In this document: positions 15,933-24,039 of the stretch, piece by piece
How positions within the stretch are numbered: the stretch's first letter is position 1
Layout: the number at the start of each line of letters is the position of its first letter
NCBI GenBank assembly: GCA_041736675.1
Contig: JBGSTD010000063.1
Span: 45,083-109,082 of the forward strand
Length of the DNA: 64,000 nucleotides
Reading direction: 5' to 3'
Source of the DNA: Salaquimonas sp041736675
Lineage (GTDB): Bacteria; Pseudomonadota; Alphaproteobacteria; Rhizobiales; Rhizobiaceae
Program-made: the position numbers and the translations under genes
Notes under the pieces: generated by a model
Told to the model about the DNA's origin: nothing
Database searches by the model: none
What the model saw: only the letters and a program-made list of their open reading frames with translations

Positions 15933-17885
15933 ATGTTGATCAATAATCCGGAATATCGCGAAACACCGCTTCTTGATGGGATTGAAACTCCCTCTGACTT
16001 AAAATTATTAAGTGATCTTGAACTTTCCAGGCTGGCGGATGAACTGCGTTACGAGACCATTCAGTCGGTATCGAAGACCGGCGGACATCTGGGGTCCAGT
16101 CTGGGTGTCGTGGAACTGACGGTTGCCATTCATGCTGTCTTTGATGCTCCGAGGGACAAGATCATCTGGGACGTGAGCCATCAGGCCTATCCGCACAAGA
16201 TTTTGACCGGCCGTCGCAACCGTATGCATACCCTTCGCAAGGAGGGTGGTTTGTCGGGCTTCACCCGGCGCGCCGAAAGCGGGTATGACCCGTTTGGAGC
16301 GGCCCATTCATCCACTTCCATTTCGGCCGGCCTTGGCTTTGCTGTTGCACGCGACCTTGGTGGCGATGCTGGTGATGTGATTTGTGTGATTGGTGATGGA
16401 GCCATGTCTGCAGGCATGGCCTATGAAGCCATGAACAATGCCGGAGCCTTGGGGAAGCGCATGTTTGTAATCCTCAACGACAACGAAATGTCGATCTCGC
16501 CTTCAGTAGGTTCATTTTCCAACTATCTTGCCGGACTGGTGGCGAGCGCGCCGGTTCAGGAAATAAACCGCATGTTGAAAGACGTAACGTCGCGGCTGCC
16601 TGAACCGTTCAGGGAAATTTCAAGCAGAACGCGCCGCGCCGCAAATGAAATGCTGGCTGGAGGCTCGTTTTTTGAGCATATGGGATTTGACTATTTCGGC
16701 CCGGTGGACGGTCATGATGTCCGGCAATTGCTGCCATTGCTTCGCAAACTGCAAAAAGGCTGCACCGGGCCCGTGCTGATCCACGCCCTCACCAAAAAGG
16801 GTGCAGGTTACCATTTTGCCGAGAATGCGTCTGACAAGTATCATGGCGTTGCCAAGTTTGATGTCATTACGGGCGTTCAGTGCAAAAGCGTATCCAAGAC
16901 GCCAGCTTATACCAAGGTGTTCGCTGATGCGCTTGTGAGTGAGGCAAAGCGTGACGAAAAAGTCGTGGCGATTACAGCCGCCATGGCCAGCGGAACCGGT
17001 GTTGATCATTTTGCCAAGGTATTTCCGGAAAGGTCCTTTGATGTCGGCATCGCCGAACAGCATGCGGTCACATTCGCTGCAGGTCTTGCGGCTGGTGGCA
17101 TGAAGCCATTTTGTGCGATCTATTCGACCTTTCTCCAGCGGGGCTATGACCAAATTGTCCATGACGTTGCGCTGCAGGGACTTCCGGTGCGTTTTGCAAT
17201 TGACCGGGCAGGGCTGGTAGGCGCGGACGGGCCAACCCATGCCGGCTCGTTTGATATCGGCTATCTTGCAAATCTTCCCGGGTTCACGGTTATGGCAGCC
17301 GCAGATGAAGCGGAGCTTGTGCATATGGTGGCAACGGCGCGGGCGCATGACAGCGGCCCAATTTCTTTTCGCTACCCACGGGGTGACGGGACCGGCTGCG
17401 CGATGCCTGAGGTTGGAATTCCCCTTGAAATAGGCAAAGGTAGGATTTTACGCCAGGGCAAAAAAATCGCCATTTTGTCCTTTGGCGCCAGGCTGGGTGA
17501 AGCACTTCTGGCGGCTGACAAACTTGAGACATTCGGATTATCCACAACGGTTGCCGATGCCCGTTTTGCAAAACCGCTGGATAAAGAGCTCATCGTAAAT
17601 CTGGTGCAGGGCCATGACCTGCTGGTGACAATTGAAGAAGGAGCAACCGGTGGATTTGGATCTCTGGTACTTCATTTTCTCGCTGATAGCGGTCTGCTCG
17701 GTTTGGGATGTGCCGTTCGTACCATGACATTGCCGGATATCTTTATTTCCCATGCGAGTCCTGAAGCCATGTATCAAGCCGCCGGACTGGATGCAGAGGC
17801 AATTGTAAACAAGATTTTCAGCGTGCTGCAGCTAGAGGGACCTTCGCACGGTGAAATAGAAACCAATGTTATCTCACTGATTTAA
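15933..17885 (+). CDS. dxs: Dxs, 1-deoxy-D-xylulose-5-phosphate synthase
   Basis: Thiamine-diphosphate enzyme that joins pyruvate and glyceraldehyde 3-phosphate, the first step of the MEP isoprenoid route feeding carotenoids and the bacteriochlorophyll tail. 650 aa. Motifs: KTGGHLGSSLGVVELT (about residue 50), TPP motif GDGAMSAGMAYEAMNNAG (about 155-172), GPVDGHD (about 260) and the pyrimidine-domain DVGIAEQHAVTFAAGLA (about 370). ATG 15933 is chosen because the GGGAGGAGG ribosome site precedes it; the upstream TTG would include that site. Preceded by its own tandem PpsR sites. Confidence 0.97.
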   Translation: MLINNPEYRETPLLDGIETPSDLKLLSDLELSRLADELRYETIQSVSKTGGHLGSSLGVVELTVAIHAVFDAPRDKIIWDVSHQAYPHKILTGRRNRMHTLRKEGGLSGFTRRAESGYDPFGAAHSSTSISAGLGFAVARDLGGDAGDVICVIGDGAMSAGMAYEAMNNAGALGKRMFVILNDNEMSISPSVGSFSNYLAGLVASAPVQEINRMLKDVTSRLPEPFREISSRTRRAANEMLAGGSFFEHMGFDYFGPVDGHDVRQLLPLLRKLQKGCTGPVLIHALTKKGAGYHFAENASDKYHGVAKFDVITGVQCKSVSKTPAYTKVFADALVSEAKRDEKVVAITAAMASGTGVDHFAKVFPERSFDVGIAEQHAVTFAAGLAAGGMKPFCAIYSTFLQRGYDQIVHDVALQGLPVRFAIDRAGLVGADGPTHAGSFDIGYLANLPGFTVMAAADEAELVHMVATARAHDSGPISFRYPRGDGTGCAMPEVGIPLEIGKGRILRQGKKIAILSFGARLGEALLAADKLETFGLSTTVADARFAKPLDKELIVNLVQGHDLLVTIEEGATGGFGSLVLHFLADSGLLGLGCAVRTMTLPDIFISHASPEAMYQAAGLDAEAIVNKIFSVLQLEGPSHGEIETNVISLI

Positions 17886-18025
17886 TTGTTATTATTTTCC
17901 AATATCCACCGGATGAAAGTAACTGGACTAAAGTATAAGTTTTTTTCATGATTACTCTTGTGAACGTCTGGAAAAACTGATTATCATATCTGGTGGATCG
18001 GGTTGTTCACGCATTGTCGGGGAGG

Positions 18026-18964
18026 ATGATGGCAGGAAACGACACAGGACCTGACGGTAAACCGCAAAAGCCGAAGTTATCTTCTGGCGGCGGCCAGCTA
18101 CGTTTGTCACTATCGGACCAGAGCATCTTGCGGGCAACGATAGGAGACAGGGTCGCTAAACGCGTTGAACAATCGCATCCCGAGATTGCCGCCAGCAGGC
18201 TTAAACAAGCCAGTGAAAAAGCAATTTCCGAAAAGAAAAACCGGATACTTTCGGAGAATATTGCATTTGATCCTGATACGGATGAAGATGCTAAAAATCT
18301 GCCAGGTGCAGATGCTGCCAGAAAGTATCGCGAAGTGTTGCAAAAAGCGCTGACCGATGCCGATCACATCCATCATCGGGTGGTGATCGAGCAACTGGCA
18401 AAAGAGAAAATACCGATCAAGACAGCTTCCATTCAACTCTTCGCACCGGTTGCTGCCAAACTAGGCGAGCTGTGGTGTGAAGATGACATAGATTTTGTCC
18501 AGGTCGCCGTTGCCTCGTCGCGGCTCAATATTATTGTGAACCAGTTGGTGCACAAGGCAAAAAGTGTTTTGCCTGTTCAAAGAAACGGGCGGAAAGTACT
18601 TTTGGCCAGAACGTCAGGTGGCAATCATACCTTGGGTTTGACAATTGTTGCTGCCTGCTTTGATGATGCTGGTTGGGATGTGGAAGGCGGCGCAGAGACC
18701 GAAGCCAATGACGCACTGATGAGGCAGTTGGGAACGTCTAATTTCCATTTGCTTGGCTTGTCAGTAGGAGCGACATCGGCGGTAGATGAGTGCAAGGAAA
18801 TCCTCAGCCGCTCCCGGAAATATTCATACAATCCAACCATCAGGACCGCGGTTGGCGGGCCGGCGGTCAGTTATGACAAATATGCCTTTGAAAATATCGG
18901 GGCAGATATAATTGCAGTCTCCGCTCTGGAGGCAGTTGAGCGCGCGAATATGGCATTTGCCTAA
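18026..18964 (+). CDS. B12-binding photosynthesis regulator, AerR/PpaA-like
   Basis: 312 aa. The N-terminal 70 residues are polar and likely flexible. Then comes a helical B12-binding module (about 100-185) with the typical LGELWCEDDIDFVQVAVASSRLNIIV, and a Rossmann-type cobalamin domain (about 195-310) with VLLARTSGGNHTLGLTIVAACFDDAGWDVEGG, LLGLSVGAT and VGGPAVS. The DxHxxG lower-ligand motif is absent, as in the AerR/PpaA group, whose members bind B12 as a light sensor and relieve PpsR/CrtJ repression. Start: GGGGAGG touches ATG 18026, so ATG 18029 or GTG 17993 are alternatives. Being next to dxs and the PGC supports the call; its mode of action here is inferred. Confidence 0.78.
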   Translation: MMAGNDTGPDGKPQKPKLSSGGGQLRLSLSDQSILRATIGDRVAKRVEQSHPEIAASRLKQASEKAISEKKNRILSENIAFDPDTDEDAKNLPGADAARKYREVLQKALTDADHIHHRVVIEQLAKEKIPIKTASIQLFAPVAAKLGELWCEDDIDFVQVAVASSRLNIIVNQLVHKAKSVLPVQRNGRKVLLARTSGGNHTLGLTIVAACFDDAGWDVEGGAETEANDALMRQLGTSNFHLLGLSVGATSAVDECKEILSRSRKYSYNPTIRTAVGGPAVSYDKYAFENIGADIIAVSALEAVERANMAFA

Positions 18965-19351
18965 GAACGTGGCTTGTGGGACGGAAACTAGTTATCTGCA
19001 AATCGTTGGGATCATCAATAGGGCGCGAAAGAAATAGGCATCAAGGCCTTCCCGGTGTTAGGGGAGAACGCGAGTTTAGAGGATTCATTGTTTCGTGCAC
19101 GTTTCTGACCGAGGATTATTGGTTTTGATTTCAAGTTGATATCACTACAAACACTTTTTTGCTGAAATGATGGATTGTCCCTGTTAATTGGGACGCAAAG
19201 GGAATCCCAACAAAAGACTGCTTCGCTGTGGACCGCGTGCGTCACCATTTTCTGGTTGCCGTTTAATATTTTCTTGCGTCGCATGTAGGGCATTTCAACG
19301 CAGATGGTTCTATTATAGTTTTCCGGAATATTTCTGATCCGGGAGCTTGCC
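18965..19351. other. 387-bp gap between the B12 regulator and the dmdA-like gene
   Basis: No credible coding frame, RNA gene, operator of the PpsR type or strong hairpin was seen. A minus-strand open frame of 92 codons (19015-19293) matches nothing I recognise and has no convincing ribosome site. This gap marks the right border of the photosynthesis block. The last bases hold GGGAG before the GTG start of the next gene. Confidence 0.5.
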
Positions 19352-20455
19352 GTGTTTTCAATCCATCCTACCGCCCGCCTTCGTCCATCGCCTTTTTACC
19401 AATCTGCAGTCGACGAGGGTATGGTTTCGGCCTCAATCTACAACCGCATGATCATGCCGACTGGGTATGGTGATCCCGAGGCGGAATATTGGCGCATTAT
19501 CAATGGTGTTTCCCAGTGGGATGTTGGCGTCGAGCGCCAGGTTCAATTGAAAGGGCCGGATGCCGGCAGGCTGGCGCAAATACTTTCACCGCGCGATTTG
19601 TCAAAATGCAAGGTCGGGCAGGGTAAATATGTGGCTCTTTGCAATCATCAGGGAACCATCATCAATGATCCCATTCTCCTGAAACTGGCGGAAGATCTGT
19701 ACTGGTTTTCGATTGCTGACTCAGACATCTGGTTTTGGGCAAGGGCGATTGCCGCCGAACGTGGTCTCAATGTCGAAATCAGTGAGCCGGATGTTTCGCC
19801 GATGGCACTGCAAGGACCGAAAGCTGCAGATGTGGTTGCGCATGTAATGGGTGACTGGGTGCGCGAGATAAAATATTTCTGGTTCAGGGAAACCGAGATC
19901 GAGGGAATTCCGGTTGCTGTTCAGCGCTCGGGCTGGTCAAAGCAGGGCGGTTTTGAAATCTATCTGCGTGATGGCAGCATGGGAACAAAGCTGTGGAATA
20001 TCTTCAAGGAAGCCGGAAAGCCCTGGGGAATCGGACCTGGCGCACCAGCTACGGCCGAGCGGACAGAGAGCGGGCTGGTTTCAGTGGGCGGAGACACGGA
20101 CGACCATACCAATCCGTTCGAGGTGCGTCTTGAAAAGTATCTCGACCTTGATGTGGGCGATGATGTGATCGGCATCGCGGCGCTTCGGCAGATAGCCATA
20201 GAGGGGCCAAAACGCCATCAACTGGGGATCATTCTGGAGGGCAGCGAACCGGCTCCGCTCGGCTTTGCCTGGGAGAGCATCGAAATCAAGGGTAGGAGAA
20301 TCGGTGATATGACCAATGCGGTCTGGTCGCGTCGCATGCAAAGCAACATTGGCTATGCGCTTGTCAGCGTGTCGGCCAATGTGGGTGATGAAGTTGTCGT
20401 CAAGCGCCCTGGCGGCGATGTGGCAGGCAGGTTGGTTGAGCTGCCGTTTCTATAA
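19352..20455 (+). CDS. DmdA-like aminomethyltransferase-fold protein (possible DMSP demethylase)
   Basis: Member of the GcvT family. DmdA moves a methyl group from dimethylsulfoniopropionate to tetrahydrofolate. 367 aa from GTG, with GGGAG 7 bases before it. Shared words with known DmdA are spread over the whole length: SPRDLSK (about residue 80), INDPILLKL (about 106), ADSDIWFWA (about 122), EPDVSPMALQGPK (about 147), RSGWSKQGGFEIY (about 190), GPGAP with ERTESGLVS (about 225) and NPFEVRLEKYLDLD (about 250). It is closer to DmdA than to plain glycine-cleavage T protein. Several DmdA-like clades do not act on DMSP, so the substrate is not certain. Confidence 0.7.
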   Translation: MFSIHPTARLRPSPFYQSAVDEGMVSASIYNRMIMPTGYGDPEAEYWRIINGVSQWDVGVERQVQLKGPDAGRLAQILSPRDLSKCKVGQGKYVALCNHQGTIINDPILLKLAEDLYWFSIADSDIWFWARAIAAERGLNVEISEPDVSPMALQGPKAADVVAHVMGDWVREIKYFWFRETEIEGIPVAVQRSGWSKQGGFEIYLRDGSMGTKLWNIFKEAGKPWGIGPGAPATAERTESGLVSVGGDTDDHTNPFEVRLEKYLDLDVGDDVIGIAALRQIAIEGPKRHQLGIILEGSEPAPLGFAWESIEIKGRRIGDMTNAVWSRRMQSNIGYALVSVSANVGDEVVVKRPGGDVAGRLVELPFL

Positions 20456-20482
20456 GCTGTGCGATTGAACGCTTTAAAAGAA

Positions 20483-20516
20483 AAATGGCTGACAGGTGAG
20501 AAGCTGCCAGCCATTT
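20483..20516. terminator. Hairpin terminator between convergent genes
   Basis: A 13-bp stem with one mismatch (AAATGGCTGACAG against CTGCCAGCCATTT) and an 8-base loop. On the minus strand it runs into TTTTTCTTTT, so it should work best for the dehydrogenase operon and may also stop the dmdA-like transcript. Confidence 0.7.
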
Positions 20517-20536
20517 CAATTGGTAAATTTGATGCT

Positions 20537-21415
20537 TTATTTTGAGGCGAGCTTGTTGAGGCGGGCGAGCAGTGAGGAAGTGTCCCAGCGGTTGCCGCCC
20601 ATCTTTTGAATGTCGCCATAATATTGGTCTATCAGCGCCGTGTTGGGCAGGCTGGCACCATTGTAACCGGCCTCCTCAAGGCAAATTGCCAGATCCTTGC
20701 GCATCCAGTCGACCGCAAAGCCGTGATTGTATTTTCCCGCGTTCATGGTCTTGTGGCGGTTTTCCATTTGCCACGAGCCCGCGGCACCCTTCGAGATGAC
20801 CTCAATTACCGCTTCCACATCAAGGCCTGCCTTCTGGGCAAAGTGAATGCCTTCGGAAAGACCCTGAACGAGACCTGCAATACAAATCTGGTTGACCATT
20901 TTCGTCAACTGACCGGCGCCTGTCGGACCCATCAGGCCGACCATGCGGGCATAGCAATCGATAACCGGTTTGGCTTTGTTGAAAACCGCCTTGCTGCCGC
21001 CTACCATCACAGTAAGGACGCCGTTTTCCGCTCCGGCCTGGCCGCCGGAAACGGGCGCGTCCAGAAAGTTGAATTTCGCTTTTTTTGCGGCCTTGCCAAG
21101 TTCACGTGCGACGTCCGCGGAAGCTGTCGTATTGTCTATAAAGATCGCGCCTTCCTTCATGCCTTCAAAAGCGCCATCCTTGCCGATGGTCACACTGCGC
21201 AGATCATTGTCATTGCCAACGCAGCAGAATACAAAGTCTGCATCCTTTGCAGCAGCAGCAGGGGTTGCCGCCGCCTTGCCCTTGTGTTCCTTGGCCCATT
21301 TCTTCGCTTTTTCCGCTGTCCTGTTGTAAACGGTTACCGAATGTCCCGCCTTGGCGATATGCCCAGCCATGGGATAACCCATCACGCCCAGTCCGATAAA
21401 TGCCACAGAAGCCAT
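20537..21415 (-). CDS. Beta-hydroxyacid dehydrogenase (3-hydroxyisobutyrate dehydrogenase family)
   Basis: NAD(P)-dependent oxidoreductase, 292 aa. N-terminal Rossmann motif VAFIGLGVMGYPMAGHIAKAGH (about residues 4-25), substrate loop DAPVSGGQAGAENG (about 120-133) and catalytic Lys in GAGQLTKMVNQ (about 170). The family includes 3-hydroxyisobutyrate dehydrogenase and tartronate semialdehyde reductase. The neighbour being a hydroxypyruvate/glyoxylate-type reductase leans to a C3/C2 hydroxyacid role, but this is not settled. ATG 21415 is preferred; 21448 is an in-frame alternative. Confidence 0.85.
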   Translation of the reverse strand: MASVAFIGLGVMGYPMAGHIAKAGHSVTVYNRTAEKAKKWAKEHKGKAAATPAAAAKDADFVFCCVGNDNDLRSVTIGKDGAFEGMKEGAIFIDNTTASADVARELGKAAKKAKFNFLDAPVSGGQAGAENGVLTVMVGGSKAVFNKAKPVIDCYARMVGLMGPTGAGQLTKMVNQICIAGLVQGLSEGIHFAQKAGLDVEAVIEVISKGAAGSWQMENRHKTMNAGKYNHGFAVDWMRKDLAICLEEAGYNGASLPNTALIDQYYGDIQKMGGNRWDTSSLLARLNKLASK

Positions 21416-21472
21416 AGTCTTTCCTTTTCCTTGGGTGACCGGTTTCATGTCCAGTCGAGGTTCAAATAAAGA

Positions 21473-22435
21473 TCAAAGCAGATCGAGGGGTTTCCTGCCT
21501 GCAAAAAAAGCGTCGAGATTATCAAGAGCGCGAAAGCCCATTGCATCTCGTGTCTTGAAGGTGGCGCTACCGATATGAGGCAGCATGAAAATGTTTTCGC
21601 GGGAACAAAAGGCCGGATTGCCGCCTGGTTCGGTCTCAAAACAATCCAATCCCGCAGCAAAAAGCTTGCCGCTGTCAAGGGCGTGCAAAAGTGCGTCCTC
21701 ATCCACCAGAGAACCGCGGGCTGTATTAACGAACACGCCGCCATCCGGCATTTGCGCAAAACGCGCTGCATTCATGAATCTGTTGTTTTGCGGTGTTGCG
21801 GGGCAATGCAGACTGAGGAAATCCGAAACCGGCAAAAGCGTGTCGAGCGTGGCATGATAGTGCGCGCCCTCTTCAAGGTCAGGCGCGAGGCGGGAGCGGT
21901 TATGATAGTGGATTTCCATTCCAAGGCCTCTGGCAAAGCGAGCCATTGTCTGGCCTATCCTGCCCATGCCAATGATGCCAAGGCGCGATCCGGAAACCTG
22001 TTTGCCTATCATGAAGGCCATGTTCCAATGGTCCCATTTGCCTTGCCTGACGGTGCGTTCCGCCTCGACTGCACGCCTTGCGGCACCCAGCATCAGCAAA
22101 AGGGCGATTTCGGCGGTAGCCTCGGATAATACATCCGGAGTATTGGTGACAGCGATGTTGCGGGCCTTGAGGGCGCTGACATCGCAATGGTCCACGCCGA
22201 CAGAATGATTGGCAATGATTTTCAAACGGCCATTCAGACGCGCTGCAACCTCTGCCGAAAATTTTTCCGACGGACAGCACAAGATCGCATCAACCTTTGA
22301 GCTCATGGCCACGATGTCATCTGCTGTTGGAGGAACATCGGAAGCGTTGATTATTGTCTCAAAATCCCGTTCTGCGCGCTGATATGCGGCAGGCGTGATT
22401 TTTCGGGTTATCCAAAGGACCGGTTTTTCTGGCAT
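21473..22435 (-). CDS. D-2-hydroxyacid dehydrogenase (glyoxylate/hydroxypyruvate reductase type)
   Basis: 320 aa. NAD(P) motif GIIGMGRIGQTMARFARGLG (about residues 152-171), catalytic Arg in NTARGSLVDEDALL (about 235), Glu in DCFETEP (about 262) and His in MLPHIGSAT (about 283). This is the standard Arg-Glu-His set. It is in line with the TRAP transporter, amidase and small membrane protein genes upstream on the same strand, with short gaps, so it probably acts on the imported compound or its product. Confidence 0.88.
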   Translation of the reverse strand: MPEKPVLWITRKITPAAYQRAERDFETIINASDVPPTADDIVAMSSKVDAILCCPSEKFSAEVAARLNGRLKIIANHSVGVDHCDVSALKARNIAVTNTPDVLSEATAEIALLLMLGAARRAVEAERTVRQGKWDHWNMAFMIGKQVSGSRLGIIGMGRIGQTMARFARGLGMEIHYHNRSRLAPDLEEGAHYHATLDTLLPVSDFLSLHCPATPQNNRFMNAARFAQMPDGGVFVNTARGSLVDEDALLHALDSGKLFAAGLDCFETEPGGNPAFCSRENIFMLPHIGSATFKTRDAMGFRALDNLDAFFAGRKPLDLL

Positions 22436-22447
22436 TAATAAATCCGT

Positions 22448-22648
22448 TCAGTCTTTCTTGCGAAAGGCTTCCTGCCAACACTGGATAATAGCCAGAGCCA
22501 GTATGAATATCGCAATGACCATAAAGGGCAGGCCGCCCCAAAATCCCGCCAAACCGCCGGAGATGGACCGGGACAATCCCAAAATGAAAATCATCAGCAA
22601 AACGGTCGCAATGACCGAGACTATCTTTTGTGTGGTGGCAGGTAGCAT
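22448..22648 (-). CDS. Small two-helix membrane protein (66 aa)
   Basis: Hydrophobic protein with two likely membrane segments (about residues 8-25 and 37-58) split by a Gly-rich turn (SRSISGGLAGFWGG) and ending in a charged tail RKKD. GAAAGGG precedes the ATG. It lies between the amidase and the dehydrogenase with gaps of 47 and 12 bp, so it is probably part of the TRAP operon. Function unknown. Confidence 0.6.
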   Translation of the reverse strand: MLPATTQKIVSVIATVLLMIFILGLSRSISGGLAGFWGGLPFMVIAIFILALAIIQCWQEAFRKKD

Positions 22649-22695
22649 CGTGTTTGCCCTTTCGGATTATAATGTTCGAGTGTGCCCAATTTCAT

Positions 22696-24036
22696 TCACG
22701 GGTTCAAGGTTTTCAATGTCCATGCTGCCGTTCTTAAAAGTCTGTCGTCGCGTTCCATCGGCCCAACCAGTTGGAGACCGATTGGCAAGCCGGTATTTCC
22801 TACCAGCACCGGCAGAGTGACGCAGGGAAGACCTGCGAGCGTCCAGATGGTGGAACAGATCGGATCACCTGTTCCAGACCCGAATTTTGGCGCTTCGCCG
22901 AGGGCGGCCGGCGTCAAAATGGCATCGTAATCCTGAAAGAATATCCGGAAAAATTCGATGGCAGAAACCATCAGGGATTTTGCGTCTTCATATTCTGCCA
23001 ACGTTATCAGCCGCGCACGCTCGATCACCGGTTTCAGACTTTCGCTGATCTGGCTCCAATGGTCCGTGAAAACTGCTTCCTGCAGATGAAGGATTTCATA
23101 TTCATGGATGATGCGCTGGGCAACAATCAGCCCGGCGAAAGCGGGTGGCGCAGCAAAACGCTCAATGGTTGCTCCGCTGGCTTCAAGCGTTACGAAAATC
23201 TCTGCCATCCCATCGATGACATCTGATGAATATCGATCGGCATAGGGCAGTTCGAACCATGCAAGGGCAGGGTTGACCGGAGCTTCCTGACCGGCACCTG
23301 CAAGCAGATGGGGGCGGGGCCGGTCAAAACTGAAATTGTCGTTGCGGTCATACCCGGAAATCACATCGGCAAGAAGCGCCGCATCCTTCAAGTCACGGGC
23401 AAAAACACCGACCTGGTCAAGTGTATCAGATGTGTGAAGCAGGCCACAACGCGAGATCATACCACGACTTGGCTTTAAGCCGAAGGTGCCACAAAAAGAA
23501 GCTGGACGGATGACCGAGCCGTTGGTTTGAGTACCAATTGAAAGAGGCACCTGGTAGGCGGCGACGCTTGCCGCAGACCCGCTTGATGAGCCGCCGGGAC
23601 TGTGATCGGTATTGTGTGGATTTCTGGTCTTGTTGGCATGCATGAAGGCGAGCTCGGTCGTAACCGTCTTTCCCAGAATGATTGCCCCCGCTTCCGTCAG
23701 CCGGTCAACAATAGCCGCGTTTTGATCGGGCATTCTTCCGGCAAAAACAGGCGTGCCGCGCTCGCAAGGCATGGATTCGACATCAATGATGTCCTTTAAT
23801 CCGACAGGGATGCCATGAAGGGCGCCGGTTGCGCGGCCTGACTTGCGGATATCGTCCATGCGTGATGCACGGGCGAGAGCGCCTTCGCGGTCTACATAGG
23901 CCCATGCCTTCAACTCACCGTCGGTTGCATCAATCCGCTCAAGGCAGGCTTTCACCAGTTGCACTGATGAAAGCGTTCCCTCGTTGATTTTTGCAACGGC
24001 TTCAATTGCGGTCAGGTTTGTTGGGATGAGTTTCAT
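22696..24036 (-). CDS. Amidase signature family hydrolase
   Basis: 446 aa. The Ser-cisSer-Lys triad is visible: Lys in GIPVGLKDIIDV (about residue 77), the Ser-rich loop SPGGSSSGSAASVA (about 147-160) and the nucleophile region GTQTNGSVIRPASFCG (about 172-187), which has GSVIRPA in place of the more usual GSIRxPA. The substrate may be an amide or a carbamoyl compound. It starts 3 bp after the DctM gene, which suggests that the TRAP system brings in its substrate. Confidence 0.85.
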   Translation of the reverse strand: MKLIPTNLTAIEAVAKINEGTLSSVQLVKACLERIDATDGELKAWAYVDREGALARASRMDDIRKSGRATGALHGIPVGLKDIIDVESMPCERGTPVFAGRMPDQNAAIVDRLTEAGAIILGKTVTTELAFMHANKTRNPHNTDHSPGGSSSGSAASVAAYQVPLSIGTQTNGSVIRPASFCGTFGLKPSRGMISRCGLLHTSDTLDQVGVFARDLKDAALLADVISGYDRNDNFSFDRPRPHLLAGAGQEAPVNPALAWFELPYADRYSSDVIDGMAEIFVTLEASGATIERFAAPPAFAGLIVAQRIIHEYEILHLQEAVFTDHWSQISESLKPVIERARLITLAEYEDAKSLMVSAIEFFRIFFQDYDAILTPAALGEAPKFGSGTGDPICSTIWTLAGLPCVTLPVLVGNTGLPIGLQLVGPMERDDRLLRTAAWTLKTLNP

Positions 24037-24039
24037 GGC

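Noticed and set aside
16620..17348. Minus-strand open frame of 242 codons opposite dxs
   Set aside because: Antisense to the strongly conserved Dxs frame, with no ribosome site and no recognisable domain.
19015..19293. Minus-strand 92-codon frame in the gap left of the dmdA-like gene
   Set aside because: No ribosome site, no similarity that I recognise and odd composition; not enough to call a gene.
20606..21469. Plus-strand open frame of 287 codons opposite the 3-hydroxyisobutyrate-type dehydrogenase
   Set aside because: Antisense shadow of a conserved gene; Cys/His-rich with no fold signature.
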